A stretch of DNA of 64,000 nucleotides from Vandiemenella viatica (GCA_031002005.1 CM061919.1:32391088-32455087), one strand, 5' to 3'. Positions 1 to 11,444 are shown, numbered from the stretch's first letter. Notes: generated from the sequence alone by a model not told the origin. Program-made: numbers and translations.

Positions 1-126
1 AGGGATTTACCACCACACGGCCCACTCCCGAGCGGAGTGGAACCCCCTGGTGAGAGCGCTAGGGTTGTGTCTGACCCCAGGAACCTTGCGGTGATAACAC
101 GGGGTCAGCACAACACTCCTGTTCCT
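1..126 (+). other. 5' UTR remnant of a Jockey-like element
   Basis: This GC-rich leader precedes the ORF that starts at 127. It is similar by eye to the reverse complement of about 8100-8200, the leader of element A, including the shared words CGGCCCACTCC and GCGGAGTGG. The two elements therefore belong to the same or sister families. The true 5' end lies outside the window. Confidence 0.6.
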
Positions 127-1510
127 ATGTCTGCTGAAGAAAGCGTCGTCATGCCCACCGACAGAGACTTATCTTCTGCCGGAAGCACTATTATGCCTTC
201 TGACGGAGGCCACTCCTCGGAAATCACCATGCAAGAGGGACCTGTCTATGGTGCTGCTACAGCTCCTAATGTCATCACTCAACCTGATGTTCACTGCAGC
301 TATTCGGTGATGGATTACGAAGAGGCCACCTCCTCGCGCAAGAGGGGCGCGGACAACCTCGGCAATGACAAGGAGGAAGTCAGGCAAACCAAAAGGACAG
401 CAAAACTCTCCGTCAAGACAAGGACCAAGATGCCTCCCCCACCACCCAAAGGCAACAGATCAAGGACGACTGAGGATGAAGAAGGCTGGCGCAAACCGCG
501 CCGACCAGCCCCAGCGGCTCAACTAAACATCAAAACAGCCACAGCTACAAGTCCGGCTAGAACAAGCAACTCGTTCGCGCCGCTGCTCACTGCTGACGGG
601 CCAGCTAAGGATGGTGCTCCCGAATCTGTCACCAGGGAACCTAAACCGGCCCCGCTCATGGTTTCATACAAGGATGATTACAGAAATCTGTACACCATCT
701 TAAAGAAGATTTGCAAGAACGAGTGCGGAGTGAGGCCTGCCGGTCGCGACCTCTACAAACACCTACCCAAGACTAAGGCTGACCACCAGGCTATCTCTGC
801 CTATGCGTCAACACACCAAATCCCTTTCTATACATTTCCGACAGAAGCGGATAAAAACATCAAGGTGGTCATCAGAGGATTACCATTTAACTTCTCCCCA
901 GAATATATTAAAGAAGAGCTGGAGGAACGCAATTTGGTGGCGAGAACAGTTGTCAGACTGCGCTCTCCTAAAACTGGACAAGAGATTCCACTGTTCTTGG
1001 TGGTTCTCTCTGACAATATGGACAACAGAGCAATTTATAAGATGACGTCACTCTGCTCTGTTAAAGTTACAACCGAAAAGCTACGAAGCACTCGAGGGCC
1101 ACCTCAGTGTTTCAATTGCCAAGGTGTGGGTCATGTTTCCCGTCACTGTGTTATGCCACCAAAATGCGTAAAGTGCGCTGGTGAACACACCACTAGAGAA
1201 TGCGCCCTGAAGAAAGGCGAAACTCTTCCAAAATGCGCTAACTGTGGCGGAGAGCATGTTGCAAGTTATCGCAAATGCCAAGCCTTTAGTAAATTCAATG
1301 AGAAACAGAAAGCCAACAACGCTTCCTACATTGCAATGATGCTTAAGAAGAAGCAACAGAAGAAGAAGAAGGAGGATGAAACAACCGAATCTGCCAACAA
1401 AAAGACGAATCAGGATCAAACTACCCTGGAATCCACTCAAAGAACCACTTACGCTGAGGCTTCTACAAACCTACCGCGTAACTCACCGGATGCAAGGAAG
1501 GATCAGAGGA
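127..1510 (+). CDS. Jockey-like non-LTR retrotransposon ORF1 (gag-like), cut by gap
   Basis: This is a nucleic-acid-binding ORF1 protein that would coat the element's RNA. The N-terminal third is low-complexity and Lys/Pro/Thr-rich. A conserved central domain at about 660-1100 precedes the knuckles, as in Jockey ORF1 proteins with a PRE_C2HC-type region. Three CCHC zinc knuckles follow: CFNCQGVGHVSRHC near 1108-1150, CVKCAGEHTTREC near 1165-1203 and CANCGGEH near 1234-1278. A Lys-rich tail leads into the gap. The first ATG in the open frame is at 127; the frame is open from about 37 without ATG. The reading that appears to continue past the N run is an artefact, because the sequence beyond 2510 is SINE and LINE debris. 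The frame is uninterrupted for 1384 bases, so this copy may be fairly young. Confidence 0.82.
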
Positions 1511-2510
1511 NNNNNNNNNNNNNNNNNNNNNNNNNNNNNNNNNNNNNNNNNNNNNNNNNNNNNNNNNNNNNNNNNNNNNNNNNNNNNNNNNNNNNNNNNN
1601 NNNNNNNNNNNNNNNNNNNNNNNNNNNNNNNNNNNNNNNNNNNNNNNNNNNNNNNNNNNNNNNNNNNNNNNNNNNNNNNNNNNNNNNNNNNNNNNNNNNN
1701 NNNNNNNNNNNNNNNNNNNNNNNNNNNNNNNNNNNNNNNNNNNNNNNNNNNNNNNNNNNNNNNNNNNNNNNNNNNNNNNNNNNNNNNNNNNNNNNNNNNN
1801 NNNNNNNNNNNNNNNNNNNNNNNNNNNNNNNNNNNNNNNNNNNNNNNNNNNNNNNNNNNNNNNNNNNNNNNNNNNNNNNNNNNNNNNNNNNNNNNNNNNN
1901 NNNNNNNNNNNNNNNNNNNNNNNNNNNNNNNNNNNNNNNNNNNNNNNNNNNNNNNNNNNNNNNNNNNNNNNNNNNNNNNNNNNNNNNNNNNNNNNNNNNN
2001 NNNNNNNNNNNNNNNNNNNNNNNNNNNNNNNNNNNNNNNNNNNNNNNNNNNNNNNNNNNNNNNNNNNNNNNNNNNNNNNNNNNNNNNNNNNNNNNNNNNN
2101 NNNNNNNNNNNNNNNNNNNNNNNNNNNNNNNNNNNNNNNNNNNNNNNNNNNNNNNNNNNNNNNNNNNNNNNNNNNNNNNNNNNNNNNNNNNNNNNNNNNN
2201 NNNNNNNNNNNNNNNNNNNNNNNNNNNNNNNNNNNNNNNNNNNNNNNNNNNNNNNNNNNNNNNNNNNNNNNNNNNNNNNNNNNNNNNNNNNNNNNNNNNN
2301 NNNNNNNNNNNNNNNNNNNNNNNNNNNNNNNNNNNNNNNNNNNNNNNNNNNNNNNNNNNNNNNNNNNNNNNNNNNNNNNNNNNNNNNNNNNNNNNNNNNN
2401 NNNNNNNNNNNNNNNNNNNNNNNNNNNNNNNNNNNNNNNNNNNNNNNNNNNNNNNNNNNNNNNNNNNNNNNNNNNNNNNNNNNNNNNNNNNNNNNNNNNN
2501 NNNNNNNNNN
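1511..2510. other. Assembly gap, exactly 1000 N
   Basis: There are 1000 consecutive N. The round number suggests a placeholder of unknown true size, so distances across it are not meaningful and the flanks may not be adjacent in the genome. Confidence 0.97.
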
Positions 2511-2648
2511 CATTAGAGGCGCGATGGAATTGGAGACAAGGATCGGGAAGGAATTCGGCCATGGCCTATTTGAAGGAAGCATCCCGGCATTCGCCTGGAT
2601 GATTTGGGGAAACCATGGAAAATCCAAATCTGGATGCCAGGTTTTAAG
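2511..2648 (-). mobile_element. Arthropod tRNA-derived SINE, tail part, reverse orientation
   Basis: Phrases such as GGAAGGAATTCGGCCATGGCC and GGGAAACCATGGAAAA match the body of a very common arthropod SINE, read here in reverse complement. It is the same family as the copy at 3095-3290, whose body carries the complementary words (GGTTTTTCATGGTTTACC and AAAGCCTTCC). The tRNA-like head, expected on the right, is missing. Confidence 0.6.
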
Positions 2649-2745
2649 CGGTACGTTGAGATGAAGAGGTTAGTGTTACATAGGAAGAGATGGAGGATTC
2701 CATCAAACCAGGGACAGACTCATGACAGAAAAAAATATCAACTAA
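2649..2745 (+). pseudogene. LINE ORF2 extreme C-terminus, relic
   Basis: A short translation reads YVEMKRLVLHRKRWRIPSNQ, which resembles the C-terminal end of a common insect non-LTR reverse transcriptase (EMKRLA-DRE-WR-ASNQS type). The same end is found in reverse orientation at 61718-61830. Only the last 25 or so codons remain, joined directly to the SINE fragment, so this is a composite of debris. Confidence 0.5.
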
Positions 2746-3094
2746 TGTTATTGTTTGACTCGTTAGAAGATAGATACGTTTTACTGAAAGGGATGTAATG
2801 TTATTAAAGACTGATGGTTGCCATATTAATTATTTACTTAACTATTAGAATTAGATTTAAAAACATAATATAAAAACACGAAATTACTTTAATACCTAAA
2901 AGACTAAAGAGAGGCTAGACATTTTAAAATTAATGTAATTTTGTTAGGTAAAATATTTAATGTGGATTATTATTAACGATAAAGTCGATTAATTATCCAA
3001 CTAAACAGACGTTTATTAATAAATCGAATAAGACTTTAAAAATCTATGCGGGATTGACACCAATCACGCAAATGTTTTGTTGGATTGCAATCAG
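2746..3094. other. AT-rich spacer, no gene seen
   Basis: The segment is AT-rich with frequent stops in all frames and no recognisable repeat. I see nothing to annotate. Confidence 0.6.
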
Positions 3095-3290
3095 TGACAG
3101 TGGGTGAGCGGTAACGCTCGGCCTGGCATTCTGGAGGACCCAGGTTCGTTCCCGTCCGGCATTCCATATTCGGTTTTTCATGGTTTACCGAAATCACTCT
3201 AGTTGAATGACAGGATTGTTTCTTGAAAAAAGACGTGATCAAAGCCTTCCCGTTCCTTGCCTCCATAACATCCCAGACATCTACGATGTT
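3095..3290 (+). mobile_element. Arthropod tRNA-derived SINE
   Basis: The head contains a pol III box A-like stretch (GGGTGAGCGGTAACGC, about 3102-3117) and a box B-like motif (GGTTCGTTCC, 3143-3152) about 26 bp later. The body that follows (GGTTTTTCATGGTTTACCG, then AAAGCCTTCCCGTTCCTTGCC) is typical of this SINE. Box B has an extra divergence from GGTTCGANNCC, so the copy is old and probably silent. Confidence 0.72.
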
Positions 3291-3339
3291 TAAAGCCACA
3301 AGAAAAGTAAACAATCCCGTATGTCTTAGAACGTAACTC

Positions 3340-3640
3340 ACCAAGCTGTGTCTTAGTTATATGAGACTCTTCCACAAACTTCTTTCCTCGCCCATCATTT
3401 CCAAAAGGTCATTTTGTACTTTATCTGTCCACTTAATTTTCTGTATCCTTCTATAGCACCACATTGCCCATGCTTCAATTTTCCTTCTTTTAGGTATCCC
3501 TAATTCCGTGATTCGCTAACATGAAGTGATGTGCTCTGTACATATGGTTTATGAAAGTTATTTTCTGAATCAGCATTGCATTCCTCTTTCTCAATAACAC
3601 CCCTTCACAAGTGTTCTTCGCGTATCAATTACAATTTTAC
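3340..3640 (-). pseudogene. LINE reverse transcriptase C-terminal relic
   Basis: The segment is similar by eye to 61950-62150: both contain CTTCCACAAA-TTCTTT-CTC-CCCAT, then TCCA-TTAATTTTC and TAGCA-CACAT. Read on the minus strand, that region codes for the C-terminal part of an insect LINE ORF2. Stops are frequent and no frame stays open. Confidence 0.5.
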
Positions 3641-3877
3641 TTCCGGTCTAACAGAATCCATTCACTTCTCCTTACATCTGGTCCTATTTTAAAATTTTAT
3701 CTATTTTTTCCGCGCTATAATTTAAGCAATTTCACAACGTATAATATTATTTTGTGATATAACAGCATGCAATAATCACATCCAAATTTAGAAGACACTA
3801 ATTACATACTTATCAAAAGAACGGAGTTTTAAGATTTATGCTATTTAAATGAAACCGAGAGAAACGGTAAAGACATT
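3641..3877. other. AT-rich spacer, no gene seen
   Basis: No open frame or recognisable repeat occurs between the LINE relic and the 3' end of element A. Confidence 0.5.
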
Positions 3878-4068
3878 TTTTTTTGTGTCTCTGCCTTTTG
3901 GCGTGTTGTGAATTCCCGCTACCGTGGTAGCTTACTTTACGTGTAACTCTGTTTAGGATTAGGAAATTTTTGGGGACTCTTTTTATTTCTCTTTGAGGGG
4001 AAAACATGGCTATGGTTCGTCAAAGACGACCTTATGTGAAAAACCCCTACAGTTTTCTTATGATCATA

Positions 4069-6433
4069 TCAGTTACCTTCTGCCTGATATATAATACTTA
4101 GTGGCACTTTATATTTGTGCCAGTGCCTTGGCATTGTTGTGCCCAGGGTATGGAGCCTTTCGTCGTTATGTCTAAATTTATTGATCCTGTCATAGAACTT
4201 TTCTGTTTGTTTGAATATTTCTATGTGGAGTGGGTTGATGTTGGCTGTTTCGTGGAGGAAATCATTTGGTGCGTTTCTGGGAGCTCTTAGAATTACCCGT
4301 AGGTATCTATTCTGAAGTCGCTGGAGTTGGTCTATGTTGTATTTTGCTGCAGTTCCCCACACCTGGCATCCGTATAAGATGAAGGGGAGGATAACTGATT
4401 TGTAGATCCTAAGTTTTGTTGATGTGGTTAGTTCAGAGCTATGCAGGATTGGAAAGAGGTTTTTAAGTATGGCTGTGCCCTGTTTTCTTCTGTCTAGAAT
4501 GTGCTTTCGGAAGAGGAGCTTTTTGTCGATGGTGACTCCAAGATATTTGGTTTCGGTTGACCATTCTATTTCTTGACCCATGATGGTAAGTTTTTGTCAT
4601 GATGGTCTCTTTCTGGTGAAATATATTGCTGCGCACTTGGATGGGTTGATTTCACTTTGTTACTGCGACACCACTTTTCAAGTTCGTGGAGGCCGTGTTG
4701 AAGGTGGTTGATATTCGGTCATGTCTCCTGCCCGGTGCATATATGGTGGTGTCGTCTGCAAACTGTGCAATTTTGGCATATTGCGGCAGTTGTATATCGT
4801 TGACGGATTGTTTTGTCTGTATCTAGGGCCTTGTTGATGCGTTTTAGTATTATCCGCTCCAGCACTTTGGATGCGGAGGGTAGCAGGCTGATCGGTCTGT
4901 AGTTGGATGGGAGACGTTGGTTTTTCCCGCGTTTTGGTATGGCTGTGACCCTTGCTGTTTTCCAACATTCTGGGAAGTACTATGTAGCAGACAAGCGTTG
5001 CAGATTCTCGTGAGTAGCACTATTCCCTTCCTAGGTAGGTGTTTGAGGTGACTATTTGATATTTTGTCGGCACCTGGGGCTTTGTTGTTGGCCAGTTTTT
5101 TTATAATGTTTCTAATTTCGCCAGGGGTTGTCAGCTCCGGTTCGTCCTCCGATGGTGTATTCATGATGTTTCTCGCCATATTGTTATATTGTCAGCTAAT
5201 CGAGTCTGCTTCGGTCAAGTCGTATGCCACTTCGGTGTGTTGACTGGCAAAATATTCTGCCAGAACCTCCGCTTTGGCTAGTGGTTGGAAACACGGTCCG
5301 GTTGGCCCGGTGATAGCTATATTTGGGTCTCTAGGAGTCTTGAGTGCTCGCACTAGCTGCCATGCTTCTCTGTTGTTTAGGGTGAGGTTTGACATTTTGG
5401 TTTCCCATTTTGTTGTCCTGTGTTCCACCATGCGCCCTCTCAGTTCTCTCCCAAGTTGTTTGTACCTCCGTTTATCTTGGGGATCGCGGAACCGCTGCCA
5501 CAGTTTGCGGCTAGTATTTTTTAGTTTCCGAAGATTTTCGATATCAGGGGTAGTTGTTCGGCAGTCATTTGTGGCGTTGTGAATGTTGATGCTCTTTTGT
5601 CTGCATCCAATATTACGTGGTTAAGTGTGTTTATTGCATCCTCAATTCTGTTAGTTGTAGTCAGGTTGTATGTGGTTCTAGTTTTGTTGTGGATTAGTCT
5701 GGTGAAAAGGTTCCAGTCCACCTCTTTTGTCCTCTTTCTTTGATGTAGGGGAGTATCCAGTTCCTAATTTGGATCAGGACTGGTTGGTGATCTGATGTTA
5801 GATCATTAATGGTTTCTAGTTTGATTCGCCGTGTAATGTCCTTGATTACGATCACGTCGAGGACGTCAGGTTGGAAGTTTCCGTGGTTTGGTATATATGT
5901 TGGTGATTTTGGGCCCAGGACCTGAATGTTATGTCTTTCTGCAATCTCCAGGAGCCGTTCTCCTTTGGTGTTATTCCTTCTTGAGTTCCATGCGTGGTGT
6001 TTAGAGTTTAAGTCACCACATATTAGCACCCTTCTGCCTACTGCGAGCAGGGCTTCCAGGTCTTGCTCGTGTAGAATCCGTTTTGGAGCTAGGTATGTTG
6101 ATATCAATACAATATGTCCCTCAACAGTGTGAATTTTTATTGCTGTGGCCTCCATTTCAATTAGCTGTGGTGTCTGGATTGGTTCGTGGGATATTTTTTT
6201 TTAATTACTATCGCTGTTCCCCCACCATTCCGTCCTATTCTGTCGTTCCTGTATACTGTATGTCCTGTAACTTTAAAATTGTCCTTGGGTTTTAGGTGTG
6301 TTTCGGACAGAAGGACTATGTCTAGTTCGTTTCGTTGAATAAAGTCCTGTAGTTCTATTTTCTTGTTTTGAATGCTGTTTGCATTCCACATTGCTATTTT
6401 TAGGTCTTTTTGGTTCCTAAGTTGCCTAGCCAT
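4069..6433 (-). pseudogene. Element A ORF2: endonuclease plus reverse transcriptase, broken
   Basis: ORF2 would nick the target and copy the RNA by target-primed reverse transcription. The apurinic-type endonuclease begins near 6433 (MWNANSIQNKKIELQDF, then LLSETHLKPKD) and continues to a GDLNSKHHAWNS motif near 6010. The linker and reverse transcriptase follow in pieces at 5721-5521, 5431-5192 and 5179-4850 (NNKAPGADKISNSHLKHLP is the first conserved RT block). A QFADDT catalytic motif is readable near 4760, and the thumb is at 4581-4069 (KYLGVTIDKKLLFRKHI, then LPFILYGCQVWGT). At least five frame changes and a deletion of several hundred bases near 4800 make it non-functional. Motif order and wording closely follow element B. 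Confidence 0.82.
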
Positions 6434-6518
6434 TATTTCAGCAACGCTATTACGCCTTCCATTAAGGCAATCAGTTTTGTGGAGTCATCCTTTGCATTTT
6501 TTATTTTGTCCAGTGTTT

Positions 6519-8098
6519 TTAGCATGGTTTAAACGAATGATTTCCCACTGAACAGGTTTCCGCCTTCGTTTGATTTTTCTGTGGTGGTGCAGTTGCAGCT
6601 GTGCTTTTTCCTGTTTTCTGGCTCCTTGTCCGTGGCTTCCTCGCCTGCGCTGGTTTGATTGTCTTGTTTGTTTGCCGCAGTAATGGCGTAGGTTTTCTTT
6701 TGGTTTTTGTTGTTTGGGTCATGCTTCTTTGTTTGCTGTTTGCTGTTGGTTTCTGTGTTGTTTGGTCTCTTGGCCGGTTGGTTTGGCCTTTCATTTTTTG
6801 GTGGCCTTTCGTTTTGTGTTGGTCTTTCATTTTGCGTTGGCTTTTCTTTTCCTGTCGTATCTTCTCTTTTGTTTCTTTGGGTTTGTTGCTTCAGAGGTTT
6901 CAGTGCTTTTTGGAAGGTAGGACACCCGCGCCATGAGGCTGGGTGTTCGCCTTCACAGTTGGCGCATTTCGCTTTTTCCGATGGTGGTAGGCTGCAGATT
7001 TTGCTGTCATGCATCCCCCGCATTTAATACAGCGGCTGGGTAGGTGACAAAAGTTTTTAGTGTGGCCCAGTCTTTGACATCTGACACACTGTGGGGGACC
7101 ATCTCTATGTTTGTACCGTTCTACACGGATTCTGGAGTATAGTATTGATTCTCGTTGTATATCCTGTCTGAGTCTGTTCCGGGGTTGAGCGTTACTGAGA
7201 AGGTGGGCATCGGGATGAGTTCCCGTGTCTCTGGGTTTCTTCTCTGGAATTGATGGACTTTTTGCACTTTGTATCCTTTTGACGTCAGTTCAGTATGGAT
7301 TTCCTCTTCTGTTATGGATGTTACTAGGCCCTTTATAACTACTTGTAGGGGTCATTGATCTGGCATCTGATGGCTGTAATGTGGTATGTTCTGGTTTTGA
7401 AGTACTTAATTATTAGTGCGTAGTCATTTTTGTTGTCTGTGTAGAATCTAGAGGTTTCACCATTATTGTTGACAATATGCAGGGTTCCAGTCATTTGACT
7501 TTGTAGAATTTTTGCAGTTTGTGTGAAGTCTTTAGGTGTTTCCACCACCACTGGAGGAATTCTCGTTTTTGGTGGTGGGCCTGGTTCCTCTGTTTGTTGT
7601 TCAGATTGTTCCATGTTGGCTGGATCTGTGGCTGTCTCCTGGGCTAGAGGAGCAAAATGGTTCTGTGTCGGGATGCCAGTTGTTTTTCTGCCCTCTTAGG
7701 GGGTTCTTCCGGGCTAGCTGATTTGCTTTTCCGTCTTTTAAGTGGTGGGAAGTTTCGGTTATAGTTTGGCTGTGAGGCATGCACGGTGGAGTCCATTTGG
7801 TCATCTGTTTCATCTTGTTCGTCATCGTTGTAGTACTCTAACTCCTCATCTGATTCCTCACTCGTTTCATGTTGGTTCTCGTCTGCACTTTGCGGTGGGC
7901 TCTCCACGTCCGTGTCCTTTTTCCGGTGTCCTTTGGTAGGCTCGGGGAACGTGGGCTGTCAGTTGTCATTTGCGCTTCTTCCCGGATTGTCACTGGTCGT
8001 CCACTACTTTTTGGCGACGTTTTCCCTTTCCGATCTTGTGTTTGCCACCCATGGTTGGTAATTACTAATGGGAGTGTTGCTCTCGCCTTAGTTAACAC
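6519..8098 (-). pseudogene. Element A ORF1 (gag-like), broken
   Basis: This is the RNA-binding ORF1 of element A in several frames. An acidic N-terminal part (ESDEELEYYNDDEQDETDD) lies at about 7850. A central domain follows at 7614-7339, then zinc-knuckle remnants at about 7120-6940 (CANCEGEHPASWRGC is the best). The tail is very Lys/Asn/Gln-rich and includes short NERP repeats at 6860-6780. Compared with the ORF1 at 127-1510 it has the same domain order. Frameshifts between 7340 and 7020 and around 7650 break it. Confidence 0.7.
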
Positions 8099-8099
8099 C

Positions 8100-8451
8100 G
8101 CTGGGTATCCGGCGAGGAGACAACCCTATAGCGCTCACTCGGGGGTCCCACTCCGCACAGGAGTGGGCCGTGGAGTGGTAATACCCTATCACTCGGAGGG
8201 TGGGAGGGTAATATTTTGGCCGTCGGTATCGCAGGAGCAAGCTCCGATGGCCGGCGCACCCCCTAAGGAGGCACCGCTCGGCGCGAAGTGTTCGCTACCG
8301 GTGCCCGGCAGCGAATGGCTCAGCGCCCAGCGCGCAGGCGAGCTGTAGGTGGCGCGGCGCTACTGCGCCCTGGCGGCGCTGCGTGGAGTTGAGTAGGAGA
8401 TGCATGCGCAGATCCCACACGTCCTCGCTCGGCGCGTACCCTCACACGAAT
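8100..8451 (-). other. 5' UTR of element A
   Basis: This is a GC-rich leader of about 350 bases without an open frame on the element's strand. Its inner part (8100-8200) is similar to the first 120 bases of the window. The outer part holds the promoter elements annotated separately. Confidence 0.6.
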
Positions 8452-8453
8452 GA
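8419..8453 (-). promoter_or_regulatory. Initiator plus DPE internal promoter of element A
   Basis: On the minus strand TCATTC (8453-8448) fits the arthropod initiator TCAKTY exactly, with the +1 A at 8451. GGACGT (8424-8419) fits the downstream promoter element RGWYVT and starts at exactly +28, the required distance. Jockey-type elements are known to carry TATA-less internal promoters of this kind. The copy therefore appears to be complete at its 5' end. Confidence 0.65.
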
Positions 8454-8468
8454 CCAGTGCGGACGTCC

Positions 8469-11440
8469 TTTTTTTTTTTTTTTTTTTTTCACTGCCTCAA
8501 CGGCTTTTTGTAGCCCCGCTACTGTGTGTAGCTTAATCTACAGTTTCAACTAATTATTTGGGTTCGCTGTGATGCACGTTGGGGAAAAACCCGGCTTTGA
8601 CCGTTATACGGTCTTTATGGGAAACCCTTCCTTATTCTTACTAAGGATCGCTTGTGGTAGTGATCCTTTATATCGGTGTCATAATGGATGCTGCGTGGTA
8701 CTTTAAATTTGTGCCATTCCATTGGGAGTACTATACCCACTGACTCCAATCTGTCTACTTCTGGGCGTATAGTGTCAAGCCTGGTGAAAAATTTCTCTGC
8801 TTGTCGAAAGATTTCTGCTTGGATGGTAGGCATATTGGTGATCACATGAAGAAGGTCTATTGGCGTGTAGGTGCTCGCATGACTTATCATTCTTAAGCAT
8901 CTATTCTGCACTCTTTGTAAGTGCAGCAGGGTAGATTTGCATGCAGTTCCCCAGACCTGGCAACCGTACATAATGAAAGGTAAGACAACGGATTTATATA
9001 TTCTTATTTTTGTTTCAAGTTTCAAGTCATTGCTCAAGAAGATTGGTGTCAGATTCTTAACCACGGCTAGGGCTTTTTTTCTTCTGTCGAGGACATGTTG
9101 GCGAAAGAGTAGTTTGCGGTCTAGCGTTATTCCCAGGTACTGGTGCTCGGTAACCCAGGGTAACCTTTCCCCCATTAGTTCCAGTTGTCTTTGTAGGTTC
9201 GGTTGTTTAGTGGAGAAGTACACTGCGGCACATTTAGTTGGATTCACTTTCACCTTATTTTCACGACACCAGAGACTAAGGGCGTCTAGGCCTGCTTGGG
9301 CGTTGGAGATATTCCTTTCGTGGTTTCCTCCGGTTGCGTAGATGAACGTGTCATCAGCAAATTGTGCAACATGAACGTTGGGCGGGGTTCGTATGTCATT
9401 GACATCAATGGTGAACAGATGTGGCGATAAGGCGGATCCCTGCGGTAAGCCCACGTTAATAGTGAAGATGGATGACTTTTGGCCTTCTATTTGGACGAAG
9501 AACCTCCTGTCCTTGAGGTAGCTTGCTATGAGGGCAATGTAGCAGTCGGGTATGTCGGTGTGATGGAATAGCTTGTCTATTAGTTTGGTGTGCCACACTT
9601 TATCATAAGCTTTTTCAATGTCGACAAAGATGGCGGCTGTCGACTTATTCCAATTAAAACCTTTGCTGATTTGCTCGGTAATTCTTACTAGCTGACAGGT
9701 GGCTCCTACTCGGCTTTGGAAACCGAACTGTTCTTTCCTTATAGTTTGTCCAAAATCTAGGCTTGCTTTAATTCTCTTCAGAAGAATACGTTCCAGCAGC
9801 TTGGAGGTAGCCGAGAGTAAGCTAATAGGTCTATAATTATTCGGAATTGTTTTGTCTTTACCCCTTTTGGGCAGAGCTATGACCTTAGCCGTTTTCCATG
9901 CTGAAGGAAAGTAATGTTGTAGGAGGCAAGCGTTGAAAATTCTGGTGAGAAGTACCAGACCTTTCTTTGGCAGGTTCTTAAGGTGACTATTGCCTACGCC
10001 ATCGATTCCCGGTGACTTCTTTCTGGCTAATTTCTTGATGACTGTTCTCACTTCACCGGGTGTTGTTAATTCTGGCTGGTCAGAAGGAGGTCTGCTTAGC
10101 CTGTCCTCTACTCGCTGAATTGTTGCGGCCTCCGCCTGTTCTTCCTCTGGAGTTAAGGGGTAGACCACTTCTGAATGTTGGGCGGCGAAGTGCTCTGCCA
10201 GAATTTCGGCTTTTCCTAACGGCAGAAAGCATGGACCTGCCGGGCCTGATATTGGTGATTTCGCTTCCTTTGGTTCTTTTAAGGATCGAATTAGGTCCCA
10301 GGCTTCCTTGTTTTCTAATAAGAGATGGGACATTTTATCTTCCCATCTTTCTGATCTTCTCTCCTTTAGGCGCGCCGTGAGTTGGCGGGAGAAATGGCGG
10401 TATCTACGGCGGTCGGCAGGGTCACGGAAACGTTGCCAGAGAGTCCTGTAACGGTTCCTTAGGTATCTGAGATCTTCAAGTATGGCTGGTAGTTCATGAT
10501 AAGCGTTGTTGTGAATGATGGTGGTGGTAACGGATGCATTCCGTTCGGCTTCTTTGATAGTAGTGTTGAAGTGGTTTATAGCCTTCTCGATGCAATCAGG
10601 CGATGATACATTGAAGGTGGTGTTTATTTTATTGTGAATCTGTCTGGCGAAGTAGTTCCAGTTTATTTCTGTTACTTTTTTATGGCTGTTTTGTGGTAAA
10701 GTAAAATTCTTGAGCTGAAGCACGACTGGATTGTGGTCTGACGAGAAGATCTCTCCATGTTTGAAGGTGGATGTCTTGAATGATGTTTTTTGCCACGACA
10801 ATGTCGAGGACGTCCGGGTGGACGTTGCGGCGGTTTGGAATATATGTAGCCTCAGTGGGTCCGTAGACTTGTATGTTCCTCCTTTCGGATAGTTGATACA
10901 GTAGCTCTCCTTTAGCATTGGAGGTGCGTGAGTTCCATGCTGTGTGCTTGCTATTTAAATCACCACCTATTATAATTTTGTTTCCTTTTGATAGGATTTC
11001 GTCCAAGTCATGTTCAGTCAGGGCTCTGTTTGGTGGCAAATAAACTGATGAAAGGATTATGTGTCCTTCTTTGGTGTGAATTTTTACAGCCGTTGCTTCC
11101 ATTTCCACCAAGTTGACAGTTGGGATTAACGCATGAGTTAGAGAGTTCCTGATTGCAATTGCTGTACCTCCGCCTCGCTGGCCTATTCTGTCCGATCTGT
11201 AGATTTGAAAGCCTGATAGTCTAAAGGTGTCCTTGGGTTTAAGGTGTGTTTCTGCCAGCAGAATGACGTTAATATTGTGCCGGTTCGAGAAATCTAGTAA
11301 TTCTAGCTTTTTATTTTTTATTCCATTTGCGTTCCATATTACAATATTTATGTCACACTGTGAAGACGGAGTTCTGGCCATTATTTCAGCATGGCCATAA
11401 CACCTTCCATGAACGCAAAGAGTTTGGTAAACTTTTCTTT
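8469..11440 (-). mobile_element. Jockey-like non-LTR retrotransposon B (5' truncated, well preserved)
   Basis: The element reads right to left. A 21-base T run (8469-8489) on the plus strand is its poly(A) tail. A 3' UTR of about 120 bases and one long ORF2 follow, with a few tens of bases of the ORF1 end before the 5' truncation near 11440. The insertion lies head-to-tail just upstream of element A, with about 17 bases between the two. I did not find a convincing target duplication. Confidence 0.82.
8615..11381 (-). pseudogene. Element B ORF2: endonuclease plus reverse transcriptase, one frameshift
   Basis: The endonuclease opens at 11381 with NIVIWNANGIKNKK, then LLAETHLKPKD, RSDRIGQRGGGTAIAIR and GGDLNSKHTAWNSR. 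Its last block (SSDHNPVV) is in another frame, so a one-base shift sits near 10750-10770. The second frame, open from 10918 to 8615 over 767 codons, holds the reverse transcriptase. It contains KKSPGIDGVGNSHLKNLPKK, NNYRPISLLSATSKLLER, GLPQGSALSPHLF and QFADDTFIYATGG near 9350, with the thumb beyond. The catalytic Asp pair is intact. Apart from the single shift the enzyme looks complete, in contrast to element A. The ATG context at 11381 fits a start (MARTPSSQ), close behind the ORF1 end. Confidence 0.9.
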
Positions 11441-11444
11441 ACAA

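Larger units (their letters stand above)
3878..8451 (-). mobile_element. Jockey-like non-LTR retrotransposon A (decayed, 5' end present)
   Basis: The element reads right to left. A short A-tail (a run of T on the plus strand near 3878) marks the 3' end. ORF2 remnants lie at 4069-6433, ORF1 remnants at 6519-8098, and a GC-rich leader ends at an initiator-type start near 8451. Both ORFs carry many frameshifts and stops. A deletion near 4800 removes part of the reverse transcriptase between the fingers region and the FADD motif. The gene order (zinc-knuckle ORF1, then endonuclease plus reverse transcriptase) is that of the Jockey group. Confidence 0.8.

Noticed and set aside
1376..2664. Long open frames running through the N block
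   Set aside because: They exist only because N is read as open. The sequence on the right of the gap is SINE and LINE debris.
6601..7027. Hydrophobic frames on plus opposite the ORF1 of element A
   Set aside because: They are antisense shadows of the Lys/Gln/Thr-rich minus-strand ORF1; the apparent membrane character comes from reverse reading of Lys codons.
8452..8468. Target duplication for element A or B
   Set aside because: GACCAGTGCGGACGTCC next to the tail of B does not recur near 11440 or near 3870, so no duplication can be claimed.
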